A stretch of DNA of 64,000 nt from Thuidium tamariscinum (taxonomy: Eukaryota > Streptophyta > Bryopsida > Hypnales > Thuidiaceae): NCBI GenBank assembly GCA_947034885.2, contig OX344750.2, positions 35,698,821 through 35,762,820 on the forward strand, given 5' to 3'. The notes under the pieces are model-generated. The model was not told the origin of the DNA, did no database searches, and worked only from the letters and a program-made list of their open reading frames with translations. The position numbers and the translations under genes were made by a program. Positions 12,396 through 23,094 of the stretch are shown piece by piece. Numbering within the stretch: position 1 is the first letter of the stretch; each line of letters begins with the position of its first letter.

Positions 12396-14053
12396 ATGGA
12401 CGTCGCGGCGGGGCAAACAAAATTCGCGATAGATTTACTTAAGGCTGTGGTGACGGGCGAAGGGACCGAAAATGCGATCCTGGGGCCTTTGAGTATCAGC
12501 CTGGCATTGGCGATGGTGGCGGCGGGGGCCAAAGGGGCGACTCTGTCGCAGATTGCCAAGTGCATCAAGCTTCCCGAAGGTGCGCCTATGCACAAATTCT
12601 CTTCGCACCTCCTCACCAGTGTGCTTGCTGATGGGAGTGGCGCCGGAGGTCCGCAATTGGCACTTGCCAATCGTGTCTGGATCGAGCAATCTCTCAAGCT
12701 GAATCCCCAGTTTCAGCAGGTTCTCAAGGATAGCTACGGATCGGAAGCCGCATCGGTGGACTTCATTTCGAAGGTACCAAATAAGTTGATCTCGTTGATG
12801 TCACCAAACTATTTTTGATTAACACATTCGATTCCCCTGAAGCAGTTATGCATTTTTGTTTCCACATGCTTAGGAATATACTTTACGTATCCACTTTTTT
12901 GGCTTTTAGGTCTTAAGTTGTGGAAGAAGGCTATCATGCAAATGTGCTATTTTCTGTCCTTGATGAGGAGTTTTGTTATTCTCGACCAGGACTTTTCATT
13001 TCGTGCATATGCTGGACGCATTCAGCAGTCCTCTTGCTAAGAAAAGGTGTGCAGATTTTAGCAGATAAATCATGTGCAGATTACAATTCTGTTTGCCTTT
13101 TGCCGTTAAGTCAAGCTGCAAGAACTTCGTATAGTAGATGCGTCATGCTGTAGTGAAATGAAACTGGTACCCACTTTTAGGCTGTGATGAACCAGCTTCT
13201 TGCATTAGGAGCTTAACTGGACTCGGAAACTGAAATCGTTAATTGTTTGCAGGCGGAGGAAGTGTTGCGGGAAGTAAACGCATGGGCCAAGGAAGAGACC
13301 CATGGGAAAATTGAAGACATTCTTCCTCCAGGTTCCGTGGATCAAGACACCCGTTTAGTGCTTGCAAATGCGCTCTATTTCAAGGGCAAATGGAAGAAGC
13401 CCTTCGACAGCTACTCCACATGGGAGGAGGATTTCTTCTTGCTAAATGGGAAAACCATCAAAGTGCCCACGATGCATACATCCGAAGAGCAGTATGTGAA
13501 AGATTTCTCCACCTTCAAGGCCCTTCGTCTCCCATACGAGTCCGGCAGCGACGACAAACGCTTGTTTTCCATGTTCATTCTGTTGCCTCACGAGAAGAAC
13601 GGGCTGGCCGACTTGGAGGAAGCGCTGGACTTGAAGACTTTGGCTGAGGATCTCAAGCATGTCAATGAAGCAGTCTCCTTGACGAAGTTTCAGCTGCCGA
13701 AGTTCAAAGTCTCCTGTGGGTTTGAGGTGCAGCAAGCGTTGCAGGCGCTTGGCTTGACCTTGCCGTTTGGAGACCAGGCAGATCTGACAGGAATGGTCGC
13801 GGACTCCGAGGCTTCGGTCGGCAAAAACCTCTACGTCTCCAATGTGTATCATAAAACGTTTGTTGAAGTGAACGAGGCCGGTACCGAGGCAGCTGCAGCT
13901 ACAGCCATCAGCATTCAATTGATGAGTCTCATGGTGCCTATTGACACTGTGGAGTTCGTCTGCGACCATCCCTTTTTGTTTCTTCTCAAGGAAGAAGTTG
14001 CAAATGTGATTCTCTTCACCGGCCGGATCACCGACCCCTCTACTCAAAAGTAA
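12396..14053 (+). CDS. Serpin (serine protease inhibitor), Met-Ser reactive centre
   Basis: Two exons, 12396-12773 and 13253-14053, join in phase 0 and encode 392 residues, the usual serpin length with no signal peptide, so probably cytosolic. Core serpin motifs are present: LVLANALYFKGKW in the breach region, FNEAGTEA-type hinge written here EVNEAGTEAAAATA, and the C-terminal DHPFLFLL strand. The hinge from P17 to P8 has small residues, as in inhibitory serpins, which trap a protease by loop insertion after cleavage. Counting from the hinge Gly336 as P15 places P1 at Met350 and P1' at Ser351. The start codon is the first ATG of the frame and gives the normal helix A. Downstream, the gene faces VIPP1 tail to tail. 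Confidence 0.95.
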
Positions 14054-15164
14054 AATTTTGAGTTCGGAAATTGATCGTAATCCGGCTTCATTGAGAATTA
14101 GGTCAACTGAGAGTCGATCAACTGGTCCAGGTTATCAGATTTTATGCTCTCTCCTTTCTTTCTGTTTTCATTTTCGCAGTTATGTTATAGTTGACCACCC
14201 AATAGCTGATTGGAGTGCTGGTAGCAGCCGAGGTTGTGAATTGGATTGTGTATTGAACCTTCTGTACAATTTGACTAATTAATGGATTAGAATACTAATG
14301 TAACCCACTGCAAAATATTCTTCTTCTATTATATTTAGGCACTCGTGACTGAATTACTTGCGAAATTTGGCAAAGTTTCATGAGGGGTGTAAAAAATTTA
14401 AAAATCATCCTCCATTGGGAAGAGGTTCCGAAGAATGACAACACACAACAGTAGCTAGTTTTTAGAAATCTCTCGTGAGCTCAAATCCAAACGGTGAAAA
14501 CATGTAAGCAACCATCCGTCATTTGTAGGAAGAAAAATAAAGAATTACAAAACCGATAAACTTGATGAGGGTTTACCCTACTCTAGGAAGTCTCGTGGAG
14601 TAGTAAGCTTCAGTGCAAATCCCATCCGTATTGACTCAATCCGCATCATATATTGATTTAACATATATTGACATATATCACTCCAGGGGAAGGGAATTAA
14701 CTAAAGTAGGCCTTTGAAATCACACAGCTGTGTTTATTTTTTCATTTTCATGCACACATCTGGACCTAAATAGTAATGTAGACTGAAGTATATTAATCTG
14801 TTAATCTGTTACCACAGAACCGGAATTGGAATTGAGATCTTCACTAGCGAACCTTCAGTACGTAGTGATTTCTTCAGATTAGAGAAAAGAGTAGACACGT
14901 CATAACTTCGAAAAATCTCTCCAGCAAGAACCAAAGCCAGCAATAGGACTTTGAAGCATTACAAAATTTGTTACAAGTAGTATTGGGCACTGTCTTGCAC
15001 AAACTCTAAGAATGACTTGCAGTTGCTTAAACTGCCCATTGCTTCAGTCAAATTCAAATTGCCAAGATACAGGGGTGACCAACGACCACACTTCACTCTA
15101 AGATAAACTAACAGAATCAATTGAAAACGCTGGTATACAAGGAAGGGGAGATGTAATGGAAAGC
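14054..15164. other. Spacer between convergent serpin and VIPP1 genes
   Basis: About 1.1 kb between two stop codons on opposite strands, so it holds both 3' UTRs. AT-rich tracts around 14280-14340 and 14960-15000 are likely polyadenylation regions. No other gene or repeat is recognisable. Confidence 0.5.
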
Positions 15165-18100
15165 TCAAAAATCATTTGTCCTCTTCCGCAACTCATTCAG
15201 TTCCCTTTCAATCTCCGAGTCCTGGAACGGGTAAGGAGTATTGCTACTCCTTGCCACTGGTTGTGTGCGACCTTCCGGAAGCTCGCCTTTTCTCTGCACA
15301 AGTAGCCGATCTTTGTTAGGGGAGAAGAGTAGTAGAGAGGACACAGCGTTCTATAGGGTATTGAAGACCTCGGCGTACTTACAAAAAATTAAAGATCAAT
15401 GAGATCAGACCCCAAGGAGACCTCTTTCTGGGAAATATTTGTATTTGACACTAAGCGTCAGGCCTTGAGATAGGAAACTCTTTAGTGTCCTGGGTTTCCT
15501 GCTCCAGGTTCTCTGTAGCACAAGCTAGTCTGCACTCTTGAGACACTAATCCCTAAGGGCAGATTTTGCACTAATCGCCAATTTCATTAGTATTAAAGGA
15601 GAAAGATGAACCTTTGAAGTGCCCAACACGTCTTGCTTCAATGACGCCAGATCGTCATCAACAGAGTCAGTTTCTAAAAGTGCAAACTGCAGACACAATC
15701 ATTCAAACTCCTGTCAGAGATGCAAGCCTGATTCAACAAGCCAAGTAAACTTGTAACTTTAAAAACAGGACGCTGACAGCTTCTATGACTTTTTGTACAA
15801 GAAGTTTATTTCAATTCATCAAAAAGCTCACCAGCGAGGGTCAAAATGACGTAAAGGAAATACATACCTTGCTAGCCAGATCATCAGTACTGAGTTGAGT
15901 AAGCGCTTCAGATTGTGCCTCCAATGCAGTAACTGCATGGCAAGTATTACGTCAGTAGCGACATTTTTTGCATATTTCAACCAACGTTACAAGATTTCTC
16001 CCAAGATGCCCTCAATATGTTGAGTCCACTAATGCAGTAATTAGACTAATAGAAATACCATTCCCTAAATCTGTTCTAGAAACCTAGCCGTGTTATGATT
16101 GGTACGGTTGATGTTCGAAACTGCCCCAAAAGGCAGTACAGTAGGGAGGTTTAAAGCAGCTAGGTTATCTAGCAAGGGGGGGAAGGGGGGTTGCTACTGA
16201 TTGTAATCCACAACTTAGATCACTACTGAAAACTTCATCAACTCTAGCATATGCGTTCAGAATAGCGCAGTTATGAGTCATTGATAATCCTATTACTCAA
16301 TCAGACCCACCCAAAACTATCTGAAGCAGCAATTGATTGGGTTCAAAAGGGCACCACAACGACAATCTACCTTTTTCTTCCATCTTCTCAAACGCTGCAA
16401 GAGCACCACTGGAATTGATACCACCCAAGAGCTCATTGACCTTCTGTGAAGTCCTGTAGCATTCCCAACACCCTCTCATTGGTTAAGTGTTTCTCTTACC
16501 CTCTTACTTTCCTTTCAACCAGTTACAGTGCTCAACACAATCTTAAACCCAGAGTATATACCCTGGTGGCGGAGAGTGCAGCTACTTTCAATTGGTGGTA
16601 AGCTTGGAGTAGTCTCCCTAAACCCTAAAACAATGAGCGGCACCTTTCACTGGTGAATTAAGCATTCTAGAATAATTTTCAGGTCACCTCAAGAGCCTGG
16701 GTTTAGGAAGATGCCGTGACACTAAGAAGAAATATATTAATGTTCAAGACTGAGCTATGAAAAGTGGTATGTATTAAGCGATTGGAAAGATCATAACATA
16801 ACAACTTAGTACTGGAGATAGAAAACCAAAACATACTTTGCAGATTGTGCTCTTGCTTTCAATGTGTCCTTCTTCGACTTGGCTTCTTGGATCTTGCTCT
16901 CAAGCAGCTGCGTGCAAATGCAATTATATTAACCAGTGGTGATCACTACTTGGAATAAATGCTGAAATTGATTCGATTCTGAACTGATGATTAACCCCCG
17001 AGTGCCCAAATGGTCCAAAGTGACCACTTCCATATCTATAGGAGTAGAAACGAACAACTTAAAAAACTTCCAAGAAGGTAACAAGGTAACAAGATGTACC
17101 AATAGAAAGAAGAAATCATATCCTCCATTTCTGAACAAAAGATATATTCTGTATATATTGAGAGTTACTATAATCAACTATTATCTTCCGAAGTGAAATA
17201 TCTATTTTCATATCCGGCACTCGGGATAAAATCATTGATAACAGCTAAAGCTCCTATAGCGAGTTTGAGAATCACTATACCCGAGTGTTGGATATTAGCT
17301 TCTCTACCACACCCTTCTGTTGATCTAACTGGCTTTTCAACGCCTTTGCACTTTCCTGTGCAGAAATGCATCCACAGCACTGTGAGTGACATGCAGGGCA
17401 ACACTTAACCTCACGGATAATAATTAAAAAAAATTTCAACCCTTCAAGCATGACTTGAGAATTGTTTTCTCCTCAAAGCATGTCAAAATAGACTCAAGGA
17501 GAAAACAAGAAAAAAAACGTCGAACTTGGATACCTCGTAATCCTTACGACGTTTGAGAGCCTCTCTAGCCAAAACCTCATCGCCTTTTTCCAGGGCCAGC
17601 TTGGCTCTCCTGTACCAATCATCGGCCGCTGTTTGGGATGCTTTGTACTTGTTCTCCAGCTGCTTTTGTGACGCTAGTACCTTCACCCAACCAGGCCAAA
17701 GCAAATTACTCTCACGGCCTACTCCAAATAGGACGGTAGTAACAAACTACACAAAAAGAAAAAAATCGTACAGTGACATATTTACATCTGGATTGAATTC
17801 GAAGACTCAAAAAACATACATAAGGACCCACTTGCATGGGTCTCTTTCCTACAGGTTGAAAAGTCACCCATTCAAAATGATATTATTCTCCAAACTCGTG
17901 AATTAGACGTAATAAGATGCTTCTACGTTCTATCCCAGTCAAAGGTGCTTCCATAAGATGCAATTCTCAAGGCCCAAGGATAGTCTAGGCCCTTGATTAA
18001 AAACCTAGTAATTCAAACTTCCAACACTCATAGCTTATTCAAGTATATCCAAATAAAACAGGTTTTAGTACATTGGAATCCTCTTCAAAATGGGAACAAG

Positions 18101-19832
18101 GAATACCGAAAAAAAAACATTCAAAGAATAGAAACCACCAGCCCTTTTTTTTAACTTTTTGAGAAAGTGCCGGGATGGCGATCACTTCAAATTTGGTGAA
18201 GCATTGTATTTCTACATTCATTCATCTTTTGGACTTAAAAACAGTTTTCCATCATATTCATACATTTTTTCATCCAAATTTGGCAACTTCATCTATATTT
18301 TAAAGAGAACTCAAAAATTTCAGGCGAAAAAAGATTACTTTTATCTGGCGAAAAAAAGTTAATTATTTTGAAATGGTGCAACCTGGCCCCATGGTGCCGA
18401 AAAAAAAAGGGCTGGAAACCACTCAAACAAGCTGAAAGCCACAAGAATGGGTTCCCAATCTTCCGAAGTCATCTATCTTTACACTCAAACTCAGAATCAT
18501 AAACAAAGGGAGACAAGAACCTGTGCAGATGCTTGCCGCATCTTGATCAAATCATCACTCATTTCCAACACAGTCTGGTCCAGTAGCTTTTCAGGGTCCT
18601 CAGCTGCGCTCACAATAGCATTCGCGTAGGACTGCATTTCACATAAAATATAAACTTGCCTTTAGATTACAGAACAAGATAGCCTTTCCAAACATTCTCC
18701 TCTGCTTATAAAGCAAACTGTATGCTATGGAGAGGATTATCCAACCTTCACAATTCGGACGACGCGCTCAAAAATGTTGGCTTGAGCACATAGGGCACCA
18801 CCCCGCTTGCTTTGCTTCATTGAGCCTTCCACCGCAAGGGCGAGCACACAAGCCCCCACTGCCACCAATATCACGAATTTCACAACAGCTAATTGCCGAA
18901 TCATGGGCCCGCAATACACTTAAACCTCTTAAATATGACCTTCACCAAAACAGTATTTTCAAATTTCTTGTACACTTGTCACGCTATCATCGACTCTAGA
19001 ACACTTATCACACATTCAAACACTAATTAACCCCAAGCAGTCTTCTTTATTGTCTTTCTTCTAGTCTTTTTTATTGACCTCAAGCAGACCCGGCGTTCTA
19101 TAGGGCATGGAAGACAACAAAGTCCTATCCAACTTATAGAGGACTTGTGCATTTATGAAAGCAACAGAGTCATGCGATCAGCCGCTAGGCAATCGTTTCC
19201 TCTTAAGAGTTTTCATTGTCCCTACGCAGGTCACAGCCTAGAAGCCATTCCAGCCTTATCAGAAGCCCTACTCCTCCTGCTGCTGCCTAGGATTCGTGAT
19301 TACGAAGTTATTTGAAATCGTTATCATGTGCAGGGCCTCAGGAGAAAACCCTATAGTATATAATATGTTAGATCACCCCGGGTCCTCTACAGTATAAACC
19401 AGTCATGCAATTATTTCAAATAAACAAAAGACAAACACGAACTCCCACAATCAAAGCTTTCAAGTTGCCTGCGTTTCTTTTCATCAATCCTTTCAAATCT
19501 AATACTACCCCTAATAAATATCATAGAACAAAACGACGATCAAAGCATTCAATGTACCAATTGAAAAACAAAATGAACGAGATGTTGAGAAATATGATCG
19601 TACCTCCACCATCCCAGAAACTGGAATGCGTAGTCCTTGCGACGAAGGAGCTTCGCAGGGCAAGCGGCTTGTGAGATCTAGTATTGTTGTAGTTTGACAA
19701 GGAAGCAGAGCACGAGGAAGATGAAGAAGACGAAGACGAACACGGTGCAGCCGAGAGAGCTCTCTTGCTGCTGGTCACCAACTCCAAGCCCGGACCCGCA
19801 AGTCCCAATGCCACACCCGCCATTGCCACCAT
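15165..19832 (-). CDS. VIPP1: VIPP1/IM30, vesicle-inducing protein in plastids (PspA family)
   Basis: Ten exons on the minus strand: 19832-19604, 18858-18746, 18631-18521, 17680-17534, 17355-17281, 16907-16837, 16453-16371, 15932-15868, 15686-15612 and 15293-15165. All phases agree and give about 365 residues. The first ~100 residues are Ser/Ala-rich and basic, a plastid transit peptide. The mature PspA/IM30 domain follows: amphipathic helix 1 ([11 protein letters not shown]), then the long coiled-coil hairpin with [14 protein letters not shown] and [13 protein letters not shown]. The tail typical of plant VIPP1 ends [21 protein letters not shown]1 polymerises on inner-envelope and thylakoid membranes and is needed for thylakoid biogenesis and repair. 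The exon 2 acceptor lies in the transit region and has an alternative farther upstream at about 18891. The start gives a normal transit peptide. Introns carry a hAT MITE (18139-18414) and other repeats. Confidence 0.94.
15330..15480 (+). repeat. Intronic dispersed repeat, copy 1
   Basis: Inside the last intron of VIPP1. It contains GCGTTCTATAGGG, then TTGAAGACC and a TTACAAAAA...TCAATGAGATCAG block. The same order of blocks appears in reverse complement at about 57120-57335 in the hydrolase gene, and the first block recurs at 19085-19130. Copies are diverged and lack clear ends, so the class (SINE or MITE) is undecided. Confidence 0.5.
18139..18414 (-). mobile_element. hAT-type MITE with 8-bp target duplication
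   Basis: The 276-bp element has ends CAGCCCTTTTTTTTT and AAAAAAAAAGGGCTG and is flanked on both sides by the identical octamer GAAACCAC (18131-18138 and 18415-18422). An 8-bp duplication and CAG-type ends are hAT hallmarks. It sits in VIPP1 intron 3. A second copy in the opposite orientation is at 25994-26266. There is no coding capacity. Confidence 0.9.
19085..19130 (+). repeat. Intronic dispersed repeat, copy 2 (partial)
   Basis: VIPP1 intron 1 contains CCCGGCGTTCTATAGGGCAT followed by GGAAGAC, matching the start of the repeat at 15330 and the complement of the one near 57305. Similarity fades after the first 45 bases. Confidence 0.4.
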
Positions 19833-20937
19833 CCCTCACAAAAACCTCAATCTGCAACAATCTGCGTCACTTCCCTGGTTCAATTCCGAGAACCCTTAAC
19901 CCTAATTTTGTAAACAAAGAATTCCAACCTCTACCTGATCCTCGCCTACGGGTAAGCTTACAAGCTGAGACACCATGAAGAAACCAATTTATAAAAAATT
20001 CAAAAACATCAAAATATTCTTTAATTATAATCTCAATTTATATCCCAGTTTATATCCCCTACCGATAACCTCAGTCCAAATCTTCAGTTTAAGAAAAATT
20101 GTTTACCCCTTTCAATTCTCACAACCATCTCAGCTCCTAATCAAAAAACACGAATTTCAAACCGCTTCCTAGGTCTCTGTAACAGAGCTCACAACAAGTA
20201 AATCCAAAAAATCTTGAAAAATTCGCACATCCTCAAACTGTACTCTCAGTTTACAAAACTAAACTAGTGACAACTGCAATTCAAAACCAAATCGACCTAA
20301 AAAGAAAATGCGAAGGAATGGCACGTGAACTCTCAGAGGGAGCTGGAAAAGAATGCATTCTCATCCGAATTCGAAAATATTCTTATAGCGAGTCTCCTCC
20401 CAAAACAGTCGCAGCAATTAAACTACCCACTCACCTTCAATCGATTGCCAAACTGGGGTACAAAAATTTCAAACGGAAGACCCCAACAACAATAATGCCA
20501 GAAACCGAAGTAGCAGAACCACGACCAAAGTTTGAAGCTGGGGGACCATATCCGTCTCAGCCAATATACTGCCGCGGCGTGACGCTTTTCCATTGTTCGA
20601 CCACTTTGGATGATTTTCTTAACCAAAATCATCTATCCTACTCTGTACAACTGTAGGCTCTTATTATCATTCATCTATTTATCCCGTTCCCGCTTCTTTT
20701 TCTCCTCGCACTTCTTCGTCGTCATCTGAATTGGGTGTGCTTTCGATTGTGGCAGCCGATCTTTGCTACGGAGTAAATTATTTGGCTTGTAGTCGCTGCC
20801 GGGCGGGTTTTGAAGTCTGTTTCAATTATTTGCCCATTTTGTGCTGTTTGTTTCAACCTTTCGTTTGTCTCGTGAAGTGGAGTGTAGGAGAAGTTCAAGC
20901 GAGGGTGTGCTCCGTGAGGGTGAGTTTTGTTGAAGCT
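19833..20937. promoter_or_regulatory. Shared upstream region of VIPP1 (-) and RPA3 (+)
   Basis: The two start codons are head to head and 1.1 kb apart, with no gene between. The segment must contain both promoters and 5' UTRs. A CT-rich tract at about 20685-20725 lies ahead of RPA3, and AT-rich sequence at 19975-20060 lies nearer VIPP1. I see no certain TATA box assignment. The frame 20267-20656 (+) has no recognisable domain and I leave it out as a gene. Confidence 0.55.
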
Positions 20938-21998
20938 ATGGCTGACATATCGAATCCTCGACCGATCGTGAATTCGATGGTGCTGAAAAACTATATGGGA
21001 CGGAGGGTGACGACCGTGGTGAAGGTATTGAAGTTGGAAGGCGGAAATGTGATCGGGGAGATGCCGGATGGCGCGACTATCACGGTGAAGCAAGCGTCAC
21101 AACACGTTGCCGCTCAGTCGACGTTCATGGAGGTGATTGGAATCGTCGAAAGTGACCACTTCTTGCGAGCGGAAACATGCACCAGCTTTGGTGACAACTT
21201 CGGTGAGAGTTTGATCTAAAACCCTTTTAACCCCCATTAAAGTGCACAATGCTTTCGCGCATGGTTTGCTACAGATCGTGTATGTAATGTTTTGTAGACT
21301 TTTTATTACTTGTTGGGTGAAGGTTAAGAAAATAGTCATTTGTTGTAGATTGGAGTGAACCCTTAAACCTCAGGGTTTGTTCTCAAATTCAGTGTCCTTT
21401 GAGTACCATTTTGAGACATTTCTTTTTACACATGCTAATAGACACCAGAAAGTTCTAGCACACACATGTGTAGGCCAAATGTCAAATTTTTTCCATCTCT
21501 CTAGTATAGGTTATCAAGAATGGCTTCCCTTTCATTTTTTTTGTTTTTCTTGAATTTTGATGTCAAGATGATCCTAAAACTATACTTTTGGGCATTCGGA
21601 TTTGTCATTCAATCAAGGCTGAGAGATTAGCTCATGCCATTGGTACCGGAAACATCGCAATTGGAAGAGTCTTAAAGTTTCGTCAATAAACCCTATGCTT
21701 GCAAGGATTAGGGCGGAACGATAACCGAGTGTAAGTATTGGCTTCGTACCACTCTTACACGGCAAATGCGTCAGTGATTCTCGGGGCAGGGACTTCGGCA
21801 AATAACTATCATAGATTCTGAGTAAAATCCGCTGGCCAGAACTACTAACCTACTGATATCCATGACTTTCTCAGCTACTCGTCGCATGTGGTTGATGTGT
21901 TAAGTTTTACTAAGGCTAGATGATTGTTTGCAGACCTACCGACATACAACGAACTATGTCAACTTTCGAATGGAGACAACCGTGACTGCTTCTTTTAG
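20938..21998 (+). CDS. RPA3: Replication protein A 14-kDa subunit (RPA3)
   Basis: Two exons, 20938-21202 and 21934-21998, join in phase 1 to give 109 residues, the usual plant RPA3 length. Reading past the GTGAGA donor would stop at once and lose the C-terminal part. The protein is a single OB fold. It has IVNSMVLKNYMGRRV at the N-terminus, the central strands VTTVVKVLKLEGG and TFMEVIGIVES, and the FGDNFDLPTYNELCQL signature split by the intron. RPA3 joins RPA1 and RPA2 in the nuclear single-stranded-DNA-binding heterotrimer used in replication, repair and recombination; its C-terminal helix takes part in trimer contact. The tail beyond that helix is short (SNGDNRDCFF). Confidence 0.92.
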
Positions 21999-23094
21999 GT
22001 GTTTTTCTGTACACAAGAACAGGTGTGTAGAGAGTCTGTCATGACCTGAGAGTAAACGATTGAAGAAACATGTGACATCGAAGTTCTTGGATTCTGGAGC
22101 TTACGCAAGTATGCCATACGGAGACTTAAATCTGAATTTGATGAATTTATGAAGGCAAGCAGCAACTGAACGTTTCTGCCTCCTATTTACGGCTGTGCAT
22201 GACGGTAGATTCAAATATCTTAAAGCGTAGTCAGATTTTGTACCTGGATATGACATGTGCTTGGTTTGTATCTTCTCGGGTTAAAGTCCGAGAGTCTTTT
22301 GTTTGAGAGGAAAGCATATATAAACTTTTTGTAGCAATTCACACCTTGCGCGTGAATGTGATTGCCTCATTTTTTGCGTGTCATTTAATCCATTTGAGGT
22401 GGCTTTTGTAACTGTTGTTACTGGTTTTGGGATCATGGTAAGTGACACAGTGATTATTGTTCCGGGGGGATCAAAGGTAGCCCTTGGTACACAAGGGCAT
22501 GGCTAAGGCAAATACGCAACAGACACTTCATTCACGATGGGCTCAGGTCCAGCGTTGTTATTACAGTATTGTTGTTGAGCTGTCTGGTTTCCACTCCTAG
22601 AAATGTCTCGTTGTTCTTTTTATTTACTAATAAATGCAAGCTCACAAGGTTTTATTTTCAGTTATTTTCATAAGAACCTGATTAATTAACTGAAATAAAC
22701 GAAGCGAGCACCAATGTCCTTGTCAGAGATGACTTCGCCAGCTCCACAAGGGTGCGCGCTCTCAAGTCTCAGATGACGGATTATATTTCTGTCAGGACAG
22801 ATCCGCAACCCTGAAGATCAAGAAATTCTTCGAAATTCAGACTTCTAAGATCCCGAGGGCAGTCGGTAACCTCCAATATGATACGTTCACGAGGTTTTGT
22901 CTCCAGTCTGACCGACCCCCCCGCTTCGTAACTTCTTGATATTCTTACCGCGGACGCAATTGCTCAATGCAGGCGGCAAGTTCGCTCCCCTAGATCCACC
23001 TCAAGTTGTGTCACATCGACTTCGGCGACGCTTTTGCAGATGGCTAGAGGGCCTGGGTGACGGTCACAACTGACAAGGTTTGTATCTGTTTTTT
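21999..23094. other. Spacer between convergent RPA3 and tubulin acetyltransferase genes
   Basis: This 1.1-kb stretch holds the two 3' UTRs. A small inverted repeat (TTATTTTCAGTTATTTTC facing TTAACTGAAATAAAC) lies at about 22650-22700 and could form a hairpin. No gene is recognisable. Confidence 0.5.

Noticed and set aside
13442-14047. 201-codon minus-strand frame opposite serpin exon 2
   Set aside because: Antisense shadow of the high-GC serpin exon, which has clear family motifs on the plus strand.
20267-20656. 129-codon frame between VIPP1 and RPA3
   Set aside because: No recognisable domain and no splice context; most likely chance in the shared upstream region.
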